Below are positions 1 to 6,294 of a DNA stretch of 10,587 nt, piece after piece; within the stretch, counting starts at the first letter, position 1; each line of letters starts with the position of its first letter. The position numbers and the translations under genes were made by a program. The notes beneath the pieces were generated by a model. The model was not told where the DNA came from and searched no databases. It saw nothing but the letters and a program-made list of their open reading frames with translations. Location of the stretch: NCBI GenBank assembly GCA_946482335.1, contig CAMLRG010000187.1, forward strand, positions 1-10,587. Direction: 5' to 3'. The DNA is from an uncultured Duganella sp. Its GTDB lineage: Bacteria > Pseudomonadota > Gammaproteobacteria > Burkholderiales > Burkholderiaceae.

Positions 1-982
1 GGCCTTCGCAGCCGAACGCCAGGAAGCGCGCCTTCACGATTTCTTCCGCAGCGGCACGGGCCGGCTTCAGGTAATCGCGCGGGTCGAACTTCGACGGGTT
101 CTCGAACATGAACTTGCGGATCGCAGCAGTCATGGCCAGGCGGATATCGGTATCGATATTCACCTTGCGCACGCCGTGGCGGATGCCTTCCTGGATTTCT
201 TCCACAGGCACGCCATAGGTTTCCTTCATATCGCCGCCGAATTCGCGGATGATCGCCAGCAGCTCCTGCGGCACGGAAGAAGAACCGTGCATCACCAGGT
301 GGGTGTTGGGGATGCGCGCGTGGATTTCCTTGATGCGGTCGATCGCCAGGATATCGCCGGTCGGCTTGCGGGTGAACTTGTAAGCGCCGTGCGAGGTGCC
401 GATCGCGATGGCCAGCGCATCGCACTGGGTCTTCTCGACGAAGTCCGCAGCCTGTGCCACGTCGGTCAGCAGCTGTTCGCGGGTCATGGTGCCTTCCGCG
501 CCGTGGCCGTCTTCCTTGTCGCCCTTCATGGTTTCCAGGGAACCGAGCACGCCCAGTTCCGCTTCCACGGTCACGCCGATGGAGTGGGCGAACTTCACCA
601 CTTCCTTCGACACGTCCACGTTGTACTCGTAGGAAGCCACGGACTTGCCGTCGGCCTGCAGCGAGCCGTCCATCATCACCGACGAGAAGCCGGAACGGAT
701 CGCAGCCATGCAGACCGCCGGCGACTGCCCGTGGTCCTGGTGCATGACGACCGGGATGTGCGGGTAGGCTTCGATGGCGGCGTCGATCAGGTGGCGCAGG
801 AACGCTTCGCCAGCATACTTGCGGGCACCGGCGGAAGCTTGCATGATCACCGGCGCGTTGATGGCGTCGGCAGCAGCCATGATGGCCTGCACTTGTTCCA
901 GGTTGTTGACGTTGAATGCCGGGATGCCGTAGCCGTTTTCAGCGGCGTGGTCCAGCAGTTGACGCATGGATACGAGGGACAT
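1..982 (-). CDS. fba: Class II fructose-bisphosphate aldolase (3' end truncated by window edge)
   Basis: A cytoplasmic zinc-dependent aldolase that cleaves fructose-1,6-bisphosphate to dihydroxyacetone phosphate and glyceraldehyde-3-phosphate in glycolysis and the reverse in gluconeogenesis. The minus-strand frame is open from ATG at 982 to the window edge and gives 327 residues beginning [19 protein letters not shown]. Class II landmarks are visible: HQDHGQSP with Asp83 (catalytic) and His84 (zinc), then [18 protein letters not shown] with His198, and VMHGSSSVP with His232 as the remaining zinc ligands by family knowledge. CbbA-type members run about 345-355 residues, so only the last 20-30 should be missing. 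GGAG at 990-993 sits 7 nt before the ATG. The gene lies 35 bp after pyk with no terminator between them, so co-transcription with pyk is likely. Family assignment is very secure; the choice between the names fba, fbaA and cbbA is only convention. Confidence 0.96.
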   Translation of the reverse strand, partial: MSLVSMRQLLDHAAENGYGIPAFNVNNLEQVQAIMAAADAINAPVIMQASAGARKYAGEAFLRHLIDAAIEAYPHIPVVMHQDHGQSPAVCMAAIRSGFSSVMMDGSLQADGKSVASYEYNVDVSKEVVKFAHSIGVTVEAELGVLGSLETMKGDKEDGHGAEGTMTREQLLTDVAQAADFVEKTQCDALAIAIGTSHGAYKFTRKPTGDILAIDRIKEIHARIPNTHLVMHGSSSVPQELLAIIREFGGDMKETYGVPVEEIQEGIRHGVRKVNIDTDIRLAMTAAIRKFMFENPSKFDPRDYLKPARAAAEEIVKARFLAFGCEG

Positions 983-1017
983 GGTAGTACTCCAAACAAT
1001 AAAGAAAGCTGTTCGCG

Positions 1018-2487
1018 TTATCGTGCGGCTTCGGCGCGGTGGGTGAATTCACCCACTTTCACGATACGCAGTGCGTTCGTGCCGCCCACCTTGCCCATCG
1101 GCGCACCCCAGGTAACCACAATCATATCGCCCTTCTGGGCAATACCCTGTTTTACCAGGAGGTCTTCAGCGGCGCGCAACACGACGTCGGTCGGCGCGTC
1201 CTGCATCAGCTGATGGGTGCATACGTTACGGTACAGGGCCAGCTTGCGCTGGGTGGTGGTGCTCGGCGTGAGCGCAATGATCGGGGTGTCGATATTGTGG
1301 CGGCTCATCCACAGTGCGGTAGAGCCGGATTCGGTCAGGGCCACAATCGCCTTCACGCGCAGGTGGTGCGCGGTGAACAGGGCGCCATAGGCGATCGACT
1401 GGTCGATACGGGTGAAACGGGCATTCAGGAAATCGGCTTCCTGCTTGTTGTATTCGGAACCTTCGGCTTCGGTACAGATGGCCGCCATCATTTCCACGGT
1501 TTCCACCGGGTATTTGCCGGAGGCGGTCTCAGCCGAGGCCATCACCGCATCGGTACCGTCCAGCACGGCGTTCGCCACGTCGGACACTTCGGCGCGGGTC
1601 GGCACGGCGTTGAAGATCATCGATTCCATCATCTGGGTGGCGGTGATGGCAATCTTGTTCGATTCGCGCGCCATGCGGATCATGCGCTTTTGCAGCGCCG
1701 GCACGGCGGCATTGCCCACTTCCACGGCCAGGTCGCCGCGCGCCACCATGATGCCGTCGGAAGCGTTGAGGATTTCCTGCAGGGCAGGAATCGCTTCGGC
1801 GCGCTCGATCTTGGCGATCATCATCGGCTTGAAGCCGAACGGCTCGCCGGCGATATTGGCCAGCTGGCGCGCCATTTCCATATCGGTGGCGTTTTTCGGG
1901 AAGGAAATCGCCAGGTAGTCGGCCTGGAACGACATCGCCGTCTTGATGTCTTCCATGTCCTTGGCGGTCAAGGCCGGGGCAGTCAGGCCGCCGCCCTGGC
2001 GGTTGATGCCTTTGTTGTTGGACAGCTCGCCACCGATCTTGACGGTGGTGAAGATCTCGCTGCCAACGATCTTGTCCACGGTCAGCACGATCAGGCCATC
2101 GTTCAGCAGCAGCACGTCGGCAGGCTTCACGTCGCTCGGCAGGCTCTTGTAATCCAGGCCCACGCGCTCCTGGTTGCCCAGCTCGCCGTTCTCGCCCCAC
2201 TTGGCATCGAGGATGAACTTGTCGCCCTTGGCCAGCTCGATCTTGTTGTTCTCGAACTTGCCGATGCGAATCTTCGGACCCTGCATGTCGGCCATGATCG
2301 CCACTTCCTTGCCGCATTCCGCAGCCGCCTGGCGTACCAGCTTGGCGCGGTCGATATGGTCTTGCGCCTTGCCATGCGAGAAGTTCAGACGGACCACGTC
2401 CACGCCTGCCTTGATCATCTGGATCAGGATGCTCAGGTCGGTCGATGCTGGGCCGATAGTTGCGACGATCTTGGTACCACGTGCCAT
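1018..2487 (-). CDS. pyk: Pyruvate kinase
   Basis: Transfers phosphate from phosphoenolpyruvate to ADP, giving pyruvate and ATP, the last step of glycolysis in the cytoplasm. The 489-residue protein has the usual family length. It starts [15 protein letters not shown] and has the substrate-site segment VVRLNFSHG (Arg33, Asn35, Ser37). The metal and catalytic core includes [10 protein letters not shown] (Lys226, Glu228) and VARGDLAVE (Asp252), and [10 protein letters not shown] carries the conserved Thr284. The switch region reads [19 protein letters not shown], where many family members have Leu in place of the Ala after VM. The C-terminal effector-binding domain follows and ends in a short basic tail. 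AAGGA at 2494-2498 lies 6 nt before the ATG and fixes this start. A strong hairpin terminator stands just upstream, between pgk and pyk, and fba follows closely. Whether it is PykA-like or PykF-like in regulation cannot be read from the sequence. Confidence 0.97.
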   Translation of the reverse strand: MARGTKIVATIGPASTDLSILIQMIKAGVDVVRLNFSHGKAQDHIDRAKLVRQAAAECGKEVAIMADMQGPKIRIGKFENNKIELAKGDKFILDAKWGENGELGNQERVGLDYKSLPSDVKPADVLLLNDGLIVLTVDKIVGSEIFTTVKIGGELSNNKGINRQGGGLTAPALTAKDMEDIKTAMSFQADYLAISFPKNATDMEMARQLANIAGEPFGFKPMMIAKIERAEAIPALQEILNASDGIMVARGDLAVEVGNAAVPALQKRMIRMARESNKIAITATQMMESMIFNAVPTRAEVSDVANAVLDGTDAVMASAETASGKYPVETVEMMAAICTEAEGSEYNKQEADFLNARFTRIDQSIAYGALFTAHHLRVKAIVALTESGSTALWMSRHNIDTPIIALTPSTTTQRKLALYRNVCTHQLMQDAPTDVVLRAAEDLLVKQGIAQKGDMIVVTWGAPMGKVGGTNALRIVKVGEFTHRAEAAR

Positions 2488-2519
2488 GAAGATTCCTTCG
2501 TGTGAGCTTGATAAAGTTC

Positions 2520-2544
2520 AAAAGGCGCCTTGCGGGCGCCTTTT
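2520..2544. terminator. Bidirectional intrinsic terminator between pgk and pyk
   Basis: A perfect 10-bp inverted repeat, AAAAGGCGCC and GGCGCCTTTT, surrounds a 5-nt loop. It forms a GC-rich stem followed by a T-run on both strands. It lies 6 bp after the pgk stop and 32 bp before the pyk ATG, so on the minus strand it should end or attenuate pgk transcripts. The geometry is directly visible; its efficiency is not. Confidence 0.8.
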
Positions 2545-2550
2545 ACCGTG

Positions 2551-3744
2551 TTACTGGGCGCGTTGCGCCAGGATCTCCACTGCCGGCAGGGTCTTACCTT
2601 CCAGGAATTCCAGGAAGGCGCCGCCACCGGTGGAGATGTACCCGATTTTGTCGGTGATCTGGTATTTCGCGATGGCGGCCAGGGTGTCGCCACCGCCCGC
2701 AATCGAGAAACCCTTGGAGTTGGCGATAGCCATGGCCAGGGTCTTGGTGCCCTCGCCGAATTGGTCGAATTCAAAGACGCCGACCGGGCCGTTCCAGACG
2801 ATGGTGCCGGCTTCGGCGATCTGGGCGGCCAGCTTGGCGGCGGTCTTGGGGCCGATGTCCAGGATCATGTCGTCGTCGGCCACGTCAGCCACGGCTTTGA
2901 CGGTGGCAGCAGCGGTTGGGGCGAACTCCTTCGCGCACACCACGTCTTCCGGGATCGGCACTTGTGCGCCGCGCGCAGCCATCAGGTCGATGATGGCCTT
3001 GGCTTCGGCAACCAGGTCGGCCTCGGCCAGCGACTTGCCGATCTTCAGGCCGGCAGCCAGCATGAAGGTGTTGGCGATGCCGCCGCCGACGATCAGGTTG
3101 TCCACCTTGTCGGCCAGCGATTTCAGGATCGACAGCTTGGTCGACACTTTGGAGCCGGCCACGATGGCCAGCAGCGGACGGGCCGGAGCGCCCAGTGCCT
3201 TGCCCAGCGCATCCAGCTCGGCGGCCAGCAGCGGGCCAGCGCAAGCGATCGGCGCGAATTTGGCGATGCCGTGGGTGGTGGCTTCGGCGCGGTGCGCGGT
3301 GCCGAAGGCATCGTTCACGTAGACGTCGCACAGCTTGGCCATTTTTTCGGCCAGCTCATCGGAATTCTTCTTTTCGCCCTTGTTGACGCGGCAGTTTTCC
3401 AGCAGGACGACCTGGCCTTGCGCCACGTCGACGCCATTGACCCAGTCCTGCTTCAGTTCGACCGGCTGGCCCAGCAGTTCGGACATGCGCTTGGCGATCG
3501 GGGCCAGGCTGTCGTCCGGCTTGAATTCCCCTTCGGTCGGACGGCCCAGGTGGGAAGTCACCATGACCTTGGCACCGGCGCCCAGGGCTGCCTTAATCGC
3601 TGGAATCGAAGCGCGGATGCGCGTATCTTCGGTGATATTGCCCGCATCATCCTGCGGCACGTTCAGATCTGCACGGATAAAGACGCGCTTGCCTTGCAGC
3701 GCATTGTGCGCCACCAGGTCTTCCAGACGGTTAAATTTCAGCAT
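2551..3744 (-). CDS. pgk: Phosphoglycerate kinase
   Basis: A cytoplasmic enzyme that transfers phosphate from 1,3-bisphosphoglycerate to ADP in glycolysis, and works in reverse in gluconeogenesis. The 397-residue length is normal for a bacterial enzyme. The N-terminal 3-phosphoglycerate domain shows RADLNVP (residues 24-30) and SHLGRP (64-69), followed by LLENCR. The C-terminal nucleotide domain shows [25 protein letters not shown] and the glycine-rich GGGDTLAA (Asp353). The chosen ATG at 3744 gives the standard start [10 protein letters not shown], with only a weak GAG-type ribosome site before it. It is the first gene of the minus-strand glycolytic group, with a candidate promoter immediately upstream and an intrinsic terminator immediately downstream. 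Nothing in the protein looks abnormal. Confidence 0.97.
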   Translation of the reverse strand: MLKFNRLEDLVAHNALQGKRVFIRADLNVPQDDAGNITEDTRIRASIPAIKAALGAGAKVMVTSHLGRPTEGEFKPDDSLAPIAKRMSELLGQPVELKQDWVNGVDVAQGQVVLLENCRVNKGEKKNSDELAEKMAKLCDVYVNDAFGTAHRAEATTHGIAKFAPIACAGPLLAAELDALGKALGAPARPLLAIVAGSKVSTKLSILKSLADKVDNLIVGGGIANTFMLAAGLKIGKSLAEADLVAEAKAIIDLMAARGAQVPIPEDVVCAKEFAPTAAATVKAVADVADDDMILDIGPKTAAKLAAQIAEAGTIVWNGPVGVFEFDQFGEGTKTLAMAIANSKGFSIAGGGDTLAAIAKYQITDKIGYISTGGGAFLEFLEGKTLPAVEILAQRAQ

Positions 3745-3777
3745 GGTTACTCAAGGGTCACTGTTGGAAAGAGCGCT

Positions 3778-3783
3778 ATTTTA
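3778..3783 (-). promoter_or_regulatory. Candidate -10 element of the pgk promoter
   Basis: Read on the minus strand this is TAAAAT, five of six matches to the sigma-70 -10 consensus. It lies 33 nt before the pgk ATG and would give a leader of roughly 27 nt. I find no good -35 at 16-18 nt spacing, so an activator or extended contacts may be needed, or the true promoter is elsewhere. This is inference from motif match and position. Confidence 0.35.
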
Positions 3784-3786
3784 CCT

Positions 3787-3803
3787 TAAGCCAGGGGGGC
3801 TTA
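3787..3803. repeat. Inverted repeat upstream of pgk, possible operator
   Basis: TAAGCC and GGCTTA form a perfect 6-bp dyad around a 5-nt spacer (AGGGG). The element lies just upstream of the candidate pgk -10 box, where a repressor or activator would contact RNA polymerase. No T-run follows on the plus strand, so it is a weak terminator candidate for anything reading toward pgk. The dyad is seen directly; its role as an operator is a guess and no regulator is identified. Confidence 0.35.
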
Positions 3804-3855
3804 GCCGCTTGTTAATCTGCGTCCAAGCCGATATTTAGTTGCTAACACGAAAACA

Positions 3856-3883
3856 TTGATCGTGCGCAATTACAGCTTATGCT
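3856..3883 (+). promoter_or_regulatory. Candidate promoter of the antitoxin gene
   Basis: TTGATC at 3856-3861 and TATGCT at 3878-3883 are separated by 16 nt. Each matches the sigma-70 consensus at four of six positions. Transcription would begin around 3890, roughly 16 nt before the antitoxin ATG at 3906. This supports the downstream ATG over the in-frame ATG at 3879, which overlaps the -10 box. Only motif matching supports this site. Confidence 0.3.
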
Positions 3884-3905
3884 TCTGAGGACTACAATAG
3901 CTTCC

Positions 3906-4130
3906 ATGAACAAGCCGCTCGAAAAAATTGCTGCCGAGGTTCTCCGGCTCCCCCCCGAAGACCGTGAAGCACTTTTGGAAATGCTCATAGCGAGTCTCCC
4001 CCCCGAGCCGGGCTACGATGAAGCTTGGAGCGAAGAGCTCGACCGTCGGCTCGCGGCGATTGAGGACGGCACCGCAGAATTAGTCCCCGGCGAAGTGGTT
4101 TTTGCGCGTCTCAAGTCGAACTTGAAGTGA
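3906..4130 (+). CDS. Addiction-module antitoxin (Unstab_antitox type)
   Basis: A 74-residue acidic protein that resembles the small 'putative addiction module component' family (Unstab_antitox, TIGR02574-like), the antitoxins that pair with RelE/ParE-type toxins. Typical features are an N-terminal helix with LRLPPEDREALLEMLIASL, then DEAWSEELDRRLAAIEDG, then a C-terminal PGEVVFARLKS segment that in relatives contacts the toxin. The ATG at 3906 begins MNKPLEKIAAEVL as relatives do. The ATG at 3879 would add nine residues with no counterpart that I recall. The stop codon overlaps a GTG (GTGA) that opens the toxin frame, the usual coupled arrangement. Two runs of seven Cs (3950-3956 and 3998-4004) both encode Leu-Pro-Pro-Glu, and the CCC codons contrast with the CCG preference of neighbouring genes. 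With its toxin broken it is probably an orphan antitoxin. Confidence 0.82.
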   Translation: MNKPLEKIAAEVLRLPPEDREALLEMLIASLPPEPGYDEAWSEELDRRLAAIEDGTAELVPGEVVFARLKSNLK

Positions 4131-4323
4131 ATTACGTCTTCGTTGCGGCGGCAGAAGATGATCTGCGCAACGCGCACCAATACTACGCGACTCCAGATTC
4201 CGCACCTACCCGCTCCGAAATTTTCCATTCCAAGTGATCTACCAAGTGCGGACCGATCACGTTCGTGTCATCGCACTCGCCCATACAAGCAAACGCCCTG
4301 GATTCTGGCGAAAGCGCGGTTAG
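4127..4323 (+). pseudogene. RelE/ParE-type toxin remnant (internal deletion and frameshift)
   Basis: A broken toxin gene directly coupled to the antitoxin. The GTG at 4127 overlaps the antitoxin stop and opens a frame reading VNYVFVAAAEDDLRNAHQYY, which matches the N-terminal strand and first helix of RelE/ParE toxins. This frame stops at 4235-4237. The C-terminal half appears in another frame, with YPLRNFPFQVIYQVR followed by VRVIALAHTSKRPGFWRKR, and ends at TAG 4321-4323. That segment matches the last strands and the characteristic RRPGYW-like tail of the family. The two pieces total about 63 residues against about 95 in intact members, so roughly 30-35 residues (about 100 bp) are missing as well as the frame being shifted. 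A single sequencing error cannot explain this. Loss of toxin activity is inferred. The exact deletion junction, near 4185-4205, is uncertain. Confidence 0.75.
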
Positions 4324-4429
4324 TGATAGGCCGCATACAGCCCGCCGACAACAATCCAACCCCTGCGTTGCAGCCGGACCGCTTCGTAAGCTTCACCGCC
4401 CGCCCGAACGACGGTCCGGGCATGGAATG

Positions 4430-4759
4430 TTAGCCAAGCAGCAATCGCAGCGCGGTGAAGCATGCCATGCCGAACACGATCGTCTCCAGCATGCTGCGGC
4501 GGGCGAGGTAATAGGCGATGGCGGCGGCGCCGGCGATCAGTTTGTAGTTGTGCAGGCTGAACTGGACCGCGCCTTGCGGGTCGAGCAGCAGGTCGGGGCC
4601 GATGATCGCGGCCAGTGCGCAGGATGGCGCATAGCGCAGCATTTCCTGCACGCGGGTGGGAATGGAGACGTGTTCGCCGATCACCCAGAACGAGGAGCGC
4701 GTGATGGCCGTAGCGCAGGCCAATGCGAAGATGGTCAGCCAGACTTCAAGATCAGACAT
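4430..4759 (-). CDS. azlD: AzlD-family branched-chain amino acid exporter subunit
   Basis: The small subunit of an AzlC/AzlD (YgaZ/YgaH-like) inner-membrane exporter, which in characterised cases moves valine and other branched-chain amino acids out of the cell. The 109-residue protein is almost entirely hydrophobic. It begins MSDLEVWLTIFALACATAITRSSF, continues with a RVQEMLRYAPSCALAAIIGP segment typical of AzlD, and has further helices around KLIAGAAAIAYYLA and the C-terminus, giving about four membrane segments. Its ATG lies inside the end of azlC with an 8-bp overlap, so the two are translationally coupled and the proteins probably act as one complex. No clear terminator follows; a 5-bp stem at 4402-4421 lacks a T-run. 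The substrate is inferred from the family. Confidence 0.88.
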   Translation of the reverse strand: MSDLEVWLTIFALACATAITRSSFWVIGEHVSIPTRVQEMLRYAPSCALAAIIGPDLLLDPQGAVQFSLHNYKLIAGAAAIAYYLARRSMLETIVFGMACFTALRLLLG

Positions 4760-5489
4760 TGGCGGCCTTCCGTCGTTCGAGTTGTTCTTCCACCGCCATC
4801 GCAGTCACCATGCCGACAATCACGGCAGCCAGCAGGCCGAGCTTGTAGGGCAAGCCGTGCGCCAGCACCGCGGTAGCGGCAGCAACCAGCGCGCCGATCA
4901 GCGCGGGCCGCGTGGCAACCATCGGCACCGTGATGCATACAATCGCCAGCGTGCCTGCAAAGCCCAGGCCCCATTCGGCCGGTACCGCACTGCCGAGGAA
5001 AATACCGGCGATGGAGCCCACTTGCCAGGCCACCCAGTTCGGGTACAACAGGCCGCGCAGGTAGGACACCTTGCCCACTTCCGGTTTCTCGCTGGGGAAG
5101 CGCTGCAGGAACATGGCGGTGGTCATGTCGCCGGCGCCGAAGCCAAGCAGGAAACGGCGCAACACCGGCAGCTTGGCAAAGTGCGGCGCCAGCAAGGCGG
5201 CAAAAATGACGAAACGCAGGTTGACCACGACCGCGGTCAGGAAGATCACCCAGACTGGCGCGGCGGCCGCAATCAGGGGCAGAGAAGCGAGCTGGGCGGA
5301 GCCGGCAAACACCACCAGGGTCATGCCCAGCGCCTGCATCACGGTCAGGCCGGATTTGACCATGGCCACGCCCACCACCAGGCCCCAGGCGCCGATGCCG
5401 AACAGGGTTGGCGTACCGTCTTTCAGGCCGGCGCGCCAGGAAGGTTCGTGATGGGCTGCAACGTCGGGCTCGCTATCGGGATAACTCAT
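4752..5489 (-). CDS. azlC: AzlC-family branched-chain amino acid exporter, large subunit
   Basis: The large subunit of the AzlCD exporter, an integral inner-membrane protein. From ATG 5489 it has 245 residues, the same length as I recall for YgaZ. A soluble N-terminus of about 20 residues (MSYPDSEPDVAAHHEPSWRA) is followed by membrane segments beginning GIGAWGLVVGVAMVKSGL. The family signatures LVVFAGSAQLASLPLI and VVVNLRFVIFAALLAP are present, and several more helices run to the C-terminus. A second in-frame ATG at 5531 would add 14 residues. I prefer 5489 for length, but neither start has a convincing ribosome site, and the upstream ATG sits in the loop of an inverted repeat. The gene overlaps azlD by 8 bp and is divergent from the zinc-finger gene. 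Function is by family resemblance. Confidence 0.88.
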   Translation of the reverse strand: MSYPDSEPDVAAHHEPSWRAGLKDGTPTLFGIGAWGLVVGVAMVKSGLTVMQALGMTLVVFAGSAQLASLPLIAAAAPVWVIFLTAVVVNLRFVIFAALLAPHFAKLPVLRRFLLGFGAGDMTTAMFLQRFPSEKPEVGKVSYLRGLLYPNWVAWQVGSIAGIFLGSAVPAEWGLGFAGTLAIVCITVPMVATRPALIGALVAAATAVLAHGLPYKLGLLAAVIVGMVTAMAVEEQLERRKAANV

Positions 5490-5521
5490 GTGGTGTAGTT
5501 GCCACACATCGACAACTTCTC

Positions 5522-5549
5522 TGGCGGCCATGACATTCGTAAGCCGCCA
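5522..5549. repeat. Inverted repeat in the azlC / zinc-finger divergent region
   Basis: TGGCGGC (5522-5528) and GCCGCCA (5543-5549) form a perfect 7-bp dyad around a 14-nt spacer. On the azlC transcript the alternative ATG at 5531 would fall in the loop. The dyad could be an mRNA hairpin or an operator for divergent control. It is seen directly, but its role is not known. Confidence 0.35.
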
Positions 5550-5562
5550 TTCTACCGGCGAA

Positions 5563-5591
5563 TTCTTATCATTGCGCGAATGGATTAAAAT
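5563..5591 (+). promoter_or_regulatory. Candidate promoter for the zinc-finger operon
   Basis: TAAAAT at 5586-5591 matches the sigma-70 -10 box at five of six positions, with a weak TTCTTA at 5563-5568 at 17-nt spacing. Transcription would start near 5598, leaving a leader of about 25 nt that includes the GGAG ribosome site at 5610-5613. Support is motif-based only. Confidence 0.4.
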
Positions 5592-5622
5592 CGTGCTTTT
5601 TGATCTCGCGGAGTGTTATAAA

Positions 5623-5811
5623 ATGAGCAACGCCACCCAGCCAGTCGAACTCGATGGTAAAGACCTGCCGGCCTACTGCCCGAATCCGGCCATGCCGCTG
5701 TGGTCTTCCCATCCGCGCGTGTTCCTGGACTTTAAGCATGGCGAAGCGAAATGCCCGTACTGCGGCACCCAGTACCGCCTGAAGCCAGGCACCGAAGTCG
5801 GCCACCATTAA
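5623..5811 (+). CDS. Small CHCC-type zinc-finger protein
   Basis: A 62-residue protein with the zf-CHCC arrangement: Cys in AYCPNPAMPLW, His in SSHPRVFLDF, then CPYC near the C-terminus. These four residues are expected to hold one zinc ion. The family also appears in the mitochondrial complex I accessory subunit NDUFS6. The bacterial form is common in betaproteobacteria and its biochemical role is unclear. The ATG at 5623 is chosen because GGAG lies at 5610-5613, 9 nt upstream, and because the protein then has the usual compact length. The frame is open further upstream but would run through the promoter region. It is the first gene of a tight plus-strand run, with the next ATG 17 bp after its stop. 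Confidence 0.88.
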   Translation: MSNATQPVELDGKDLPAYCPNPAMPLWSSHPRVFLDFKHGEAKCPYCGTQYRLKPGTEVGHH

Positions 5812-5828
5812 TCACACCCGGAGCCCGG

Positions 5829-6251
5829 ATGGCAGCGCGTAAACACCAGAATGGCAGTGCGGCAGAAGTCGAAGCGGCCTTTTACGATGCCTTGAACCGG
5901 GCCGACCTGGAAGCCCTGATGGCGCTGTGGGCGGACGATGAAGAGATCGTCTGCGTCCACCCCGGCGGCCCGCGCCTGATCGGCCACCGTGCCATCCGCG
6001 ATTCCTGGAGTGCACTTTTGGAACACGGCGGGTTGCAAATCCGCCCTTCCCAGCTGCATGAGACACACAACCTGATGAGTTCGGTGCATACTGTAATCGA
6101 AGGCGTGACCGCGTCGAGCGGCGAACCGGCGCACCTGATTGCGACCAATGTGTACGTTAAGACACCGAAGGGTTGGCGCATTGTGTTGCATCATGTATCC
6201 GTAGCGCCGGGACCCGTTCCCGTCGATCCGCGCGCTCAAATTCTGCACTAA
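5829..6251 (+). CDS. NTF2-like / SnoaL-like family protein
   Basis: A 140-residue protein with the cone-shaped NTF2-like fold signature. It has an N-terminal helix pair (VEAAFYDALNRADLEALMAL), then WADDEEIVCVHPGGPRLIGH, the helix AIRDSWSALLEHG, and C-terminal strands such as ATNVYVKTPKGWRIVLHHVS. This pattern fits the SnoaL_3/YybH-type group, whose members include small ligand-binding proteins and some isomerases or hydrolases. The catalytic role and ligand cannot be deduced here. GGAG at 5819-5822 sits 6 nt before the ATG and supports this start. It lies between the zinc-finger and hydrolase genes in the same direction and is probably in the same transcript. No signal peptide or membrane segment is visible, so it is likely cytoplasmic. 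Confidence 0.85.
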   Translation: MAARKHQNGSAAEVEAAFYDALNRADLEALMALWADDEEIVCVHPGGPRLIGHRAIRDSWSALLEHGGLQIRPSQLHETHNLMSSVHTVIEGVTASSGEPAHLIATNVYVKTPKGWRIVLHHVSVAPGPVPVDPRAQILH

Positions 6252-6271
6252 GAAAAAGGGGGATCGCGCCC

Positions 6272-6288
6272 GCTGGGACGATCCCAGC
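6272..6288 (+). promoter_or_regulatory. Hairpin immediately before the hydrolase start
   Basis: GCTGGGA and TCCCAGC form a perfect 7-bp stem with a 3-nt loop (CGA), ending 6 nt before the ATG at 6295. It occupies the position where a Shine-Dalgarno sequence would normally lie. The purine-rich AAAAAGGGGGA at 6253-6263 is far upstream. It could lower translation of the hydrolase or bring the upstream purine tract closer. No T-run follows, so it is not a typical terminator. Confidence 0.4.
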
Positions 6289-6294
6289 CGCGCC

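Noticed and set aside
1039..2505. A 488-codon open frame on the plus strand opposite pyk, and a similar one opposite pgk at 2530-3789
   Set aside because: They mirror highly conserved enzymes on the other strand. Their translations are rich in His, Gly, Arg and Gln, as expected from reading GC-rich codons backwards, and no family motif is visible.
3879..3905. Upstream ATG at 3879 as the antitoxin start
   Set aside because: It would add nine residues without a family counterpart, and it overlaps the candidate -10 box, so it would probably not be transcribed.
4402..4421. GCCCG / CGGGC hairpin after azlD as a terminator
   Set aside because: The stem is only 5 bp with a 10-nt loop and there is no T-run on the minus strand; too weak to annotate.
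5563..5581. TTATCATT-like sequence resembling part of a Fur box
   Set aside because: Only one half-site is recognisable and the rest does not fit the inverted-repeat consensus.
5488..5622. Upstream extension of the zinc-finger reading frame
   Set aside because: The extension covers the divergent promoter region, while ATG 5623 has a GGAG at suitable distance and gives the normal family length.
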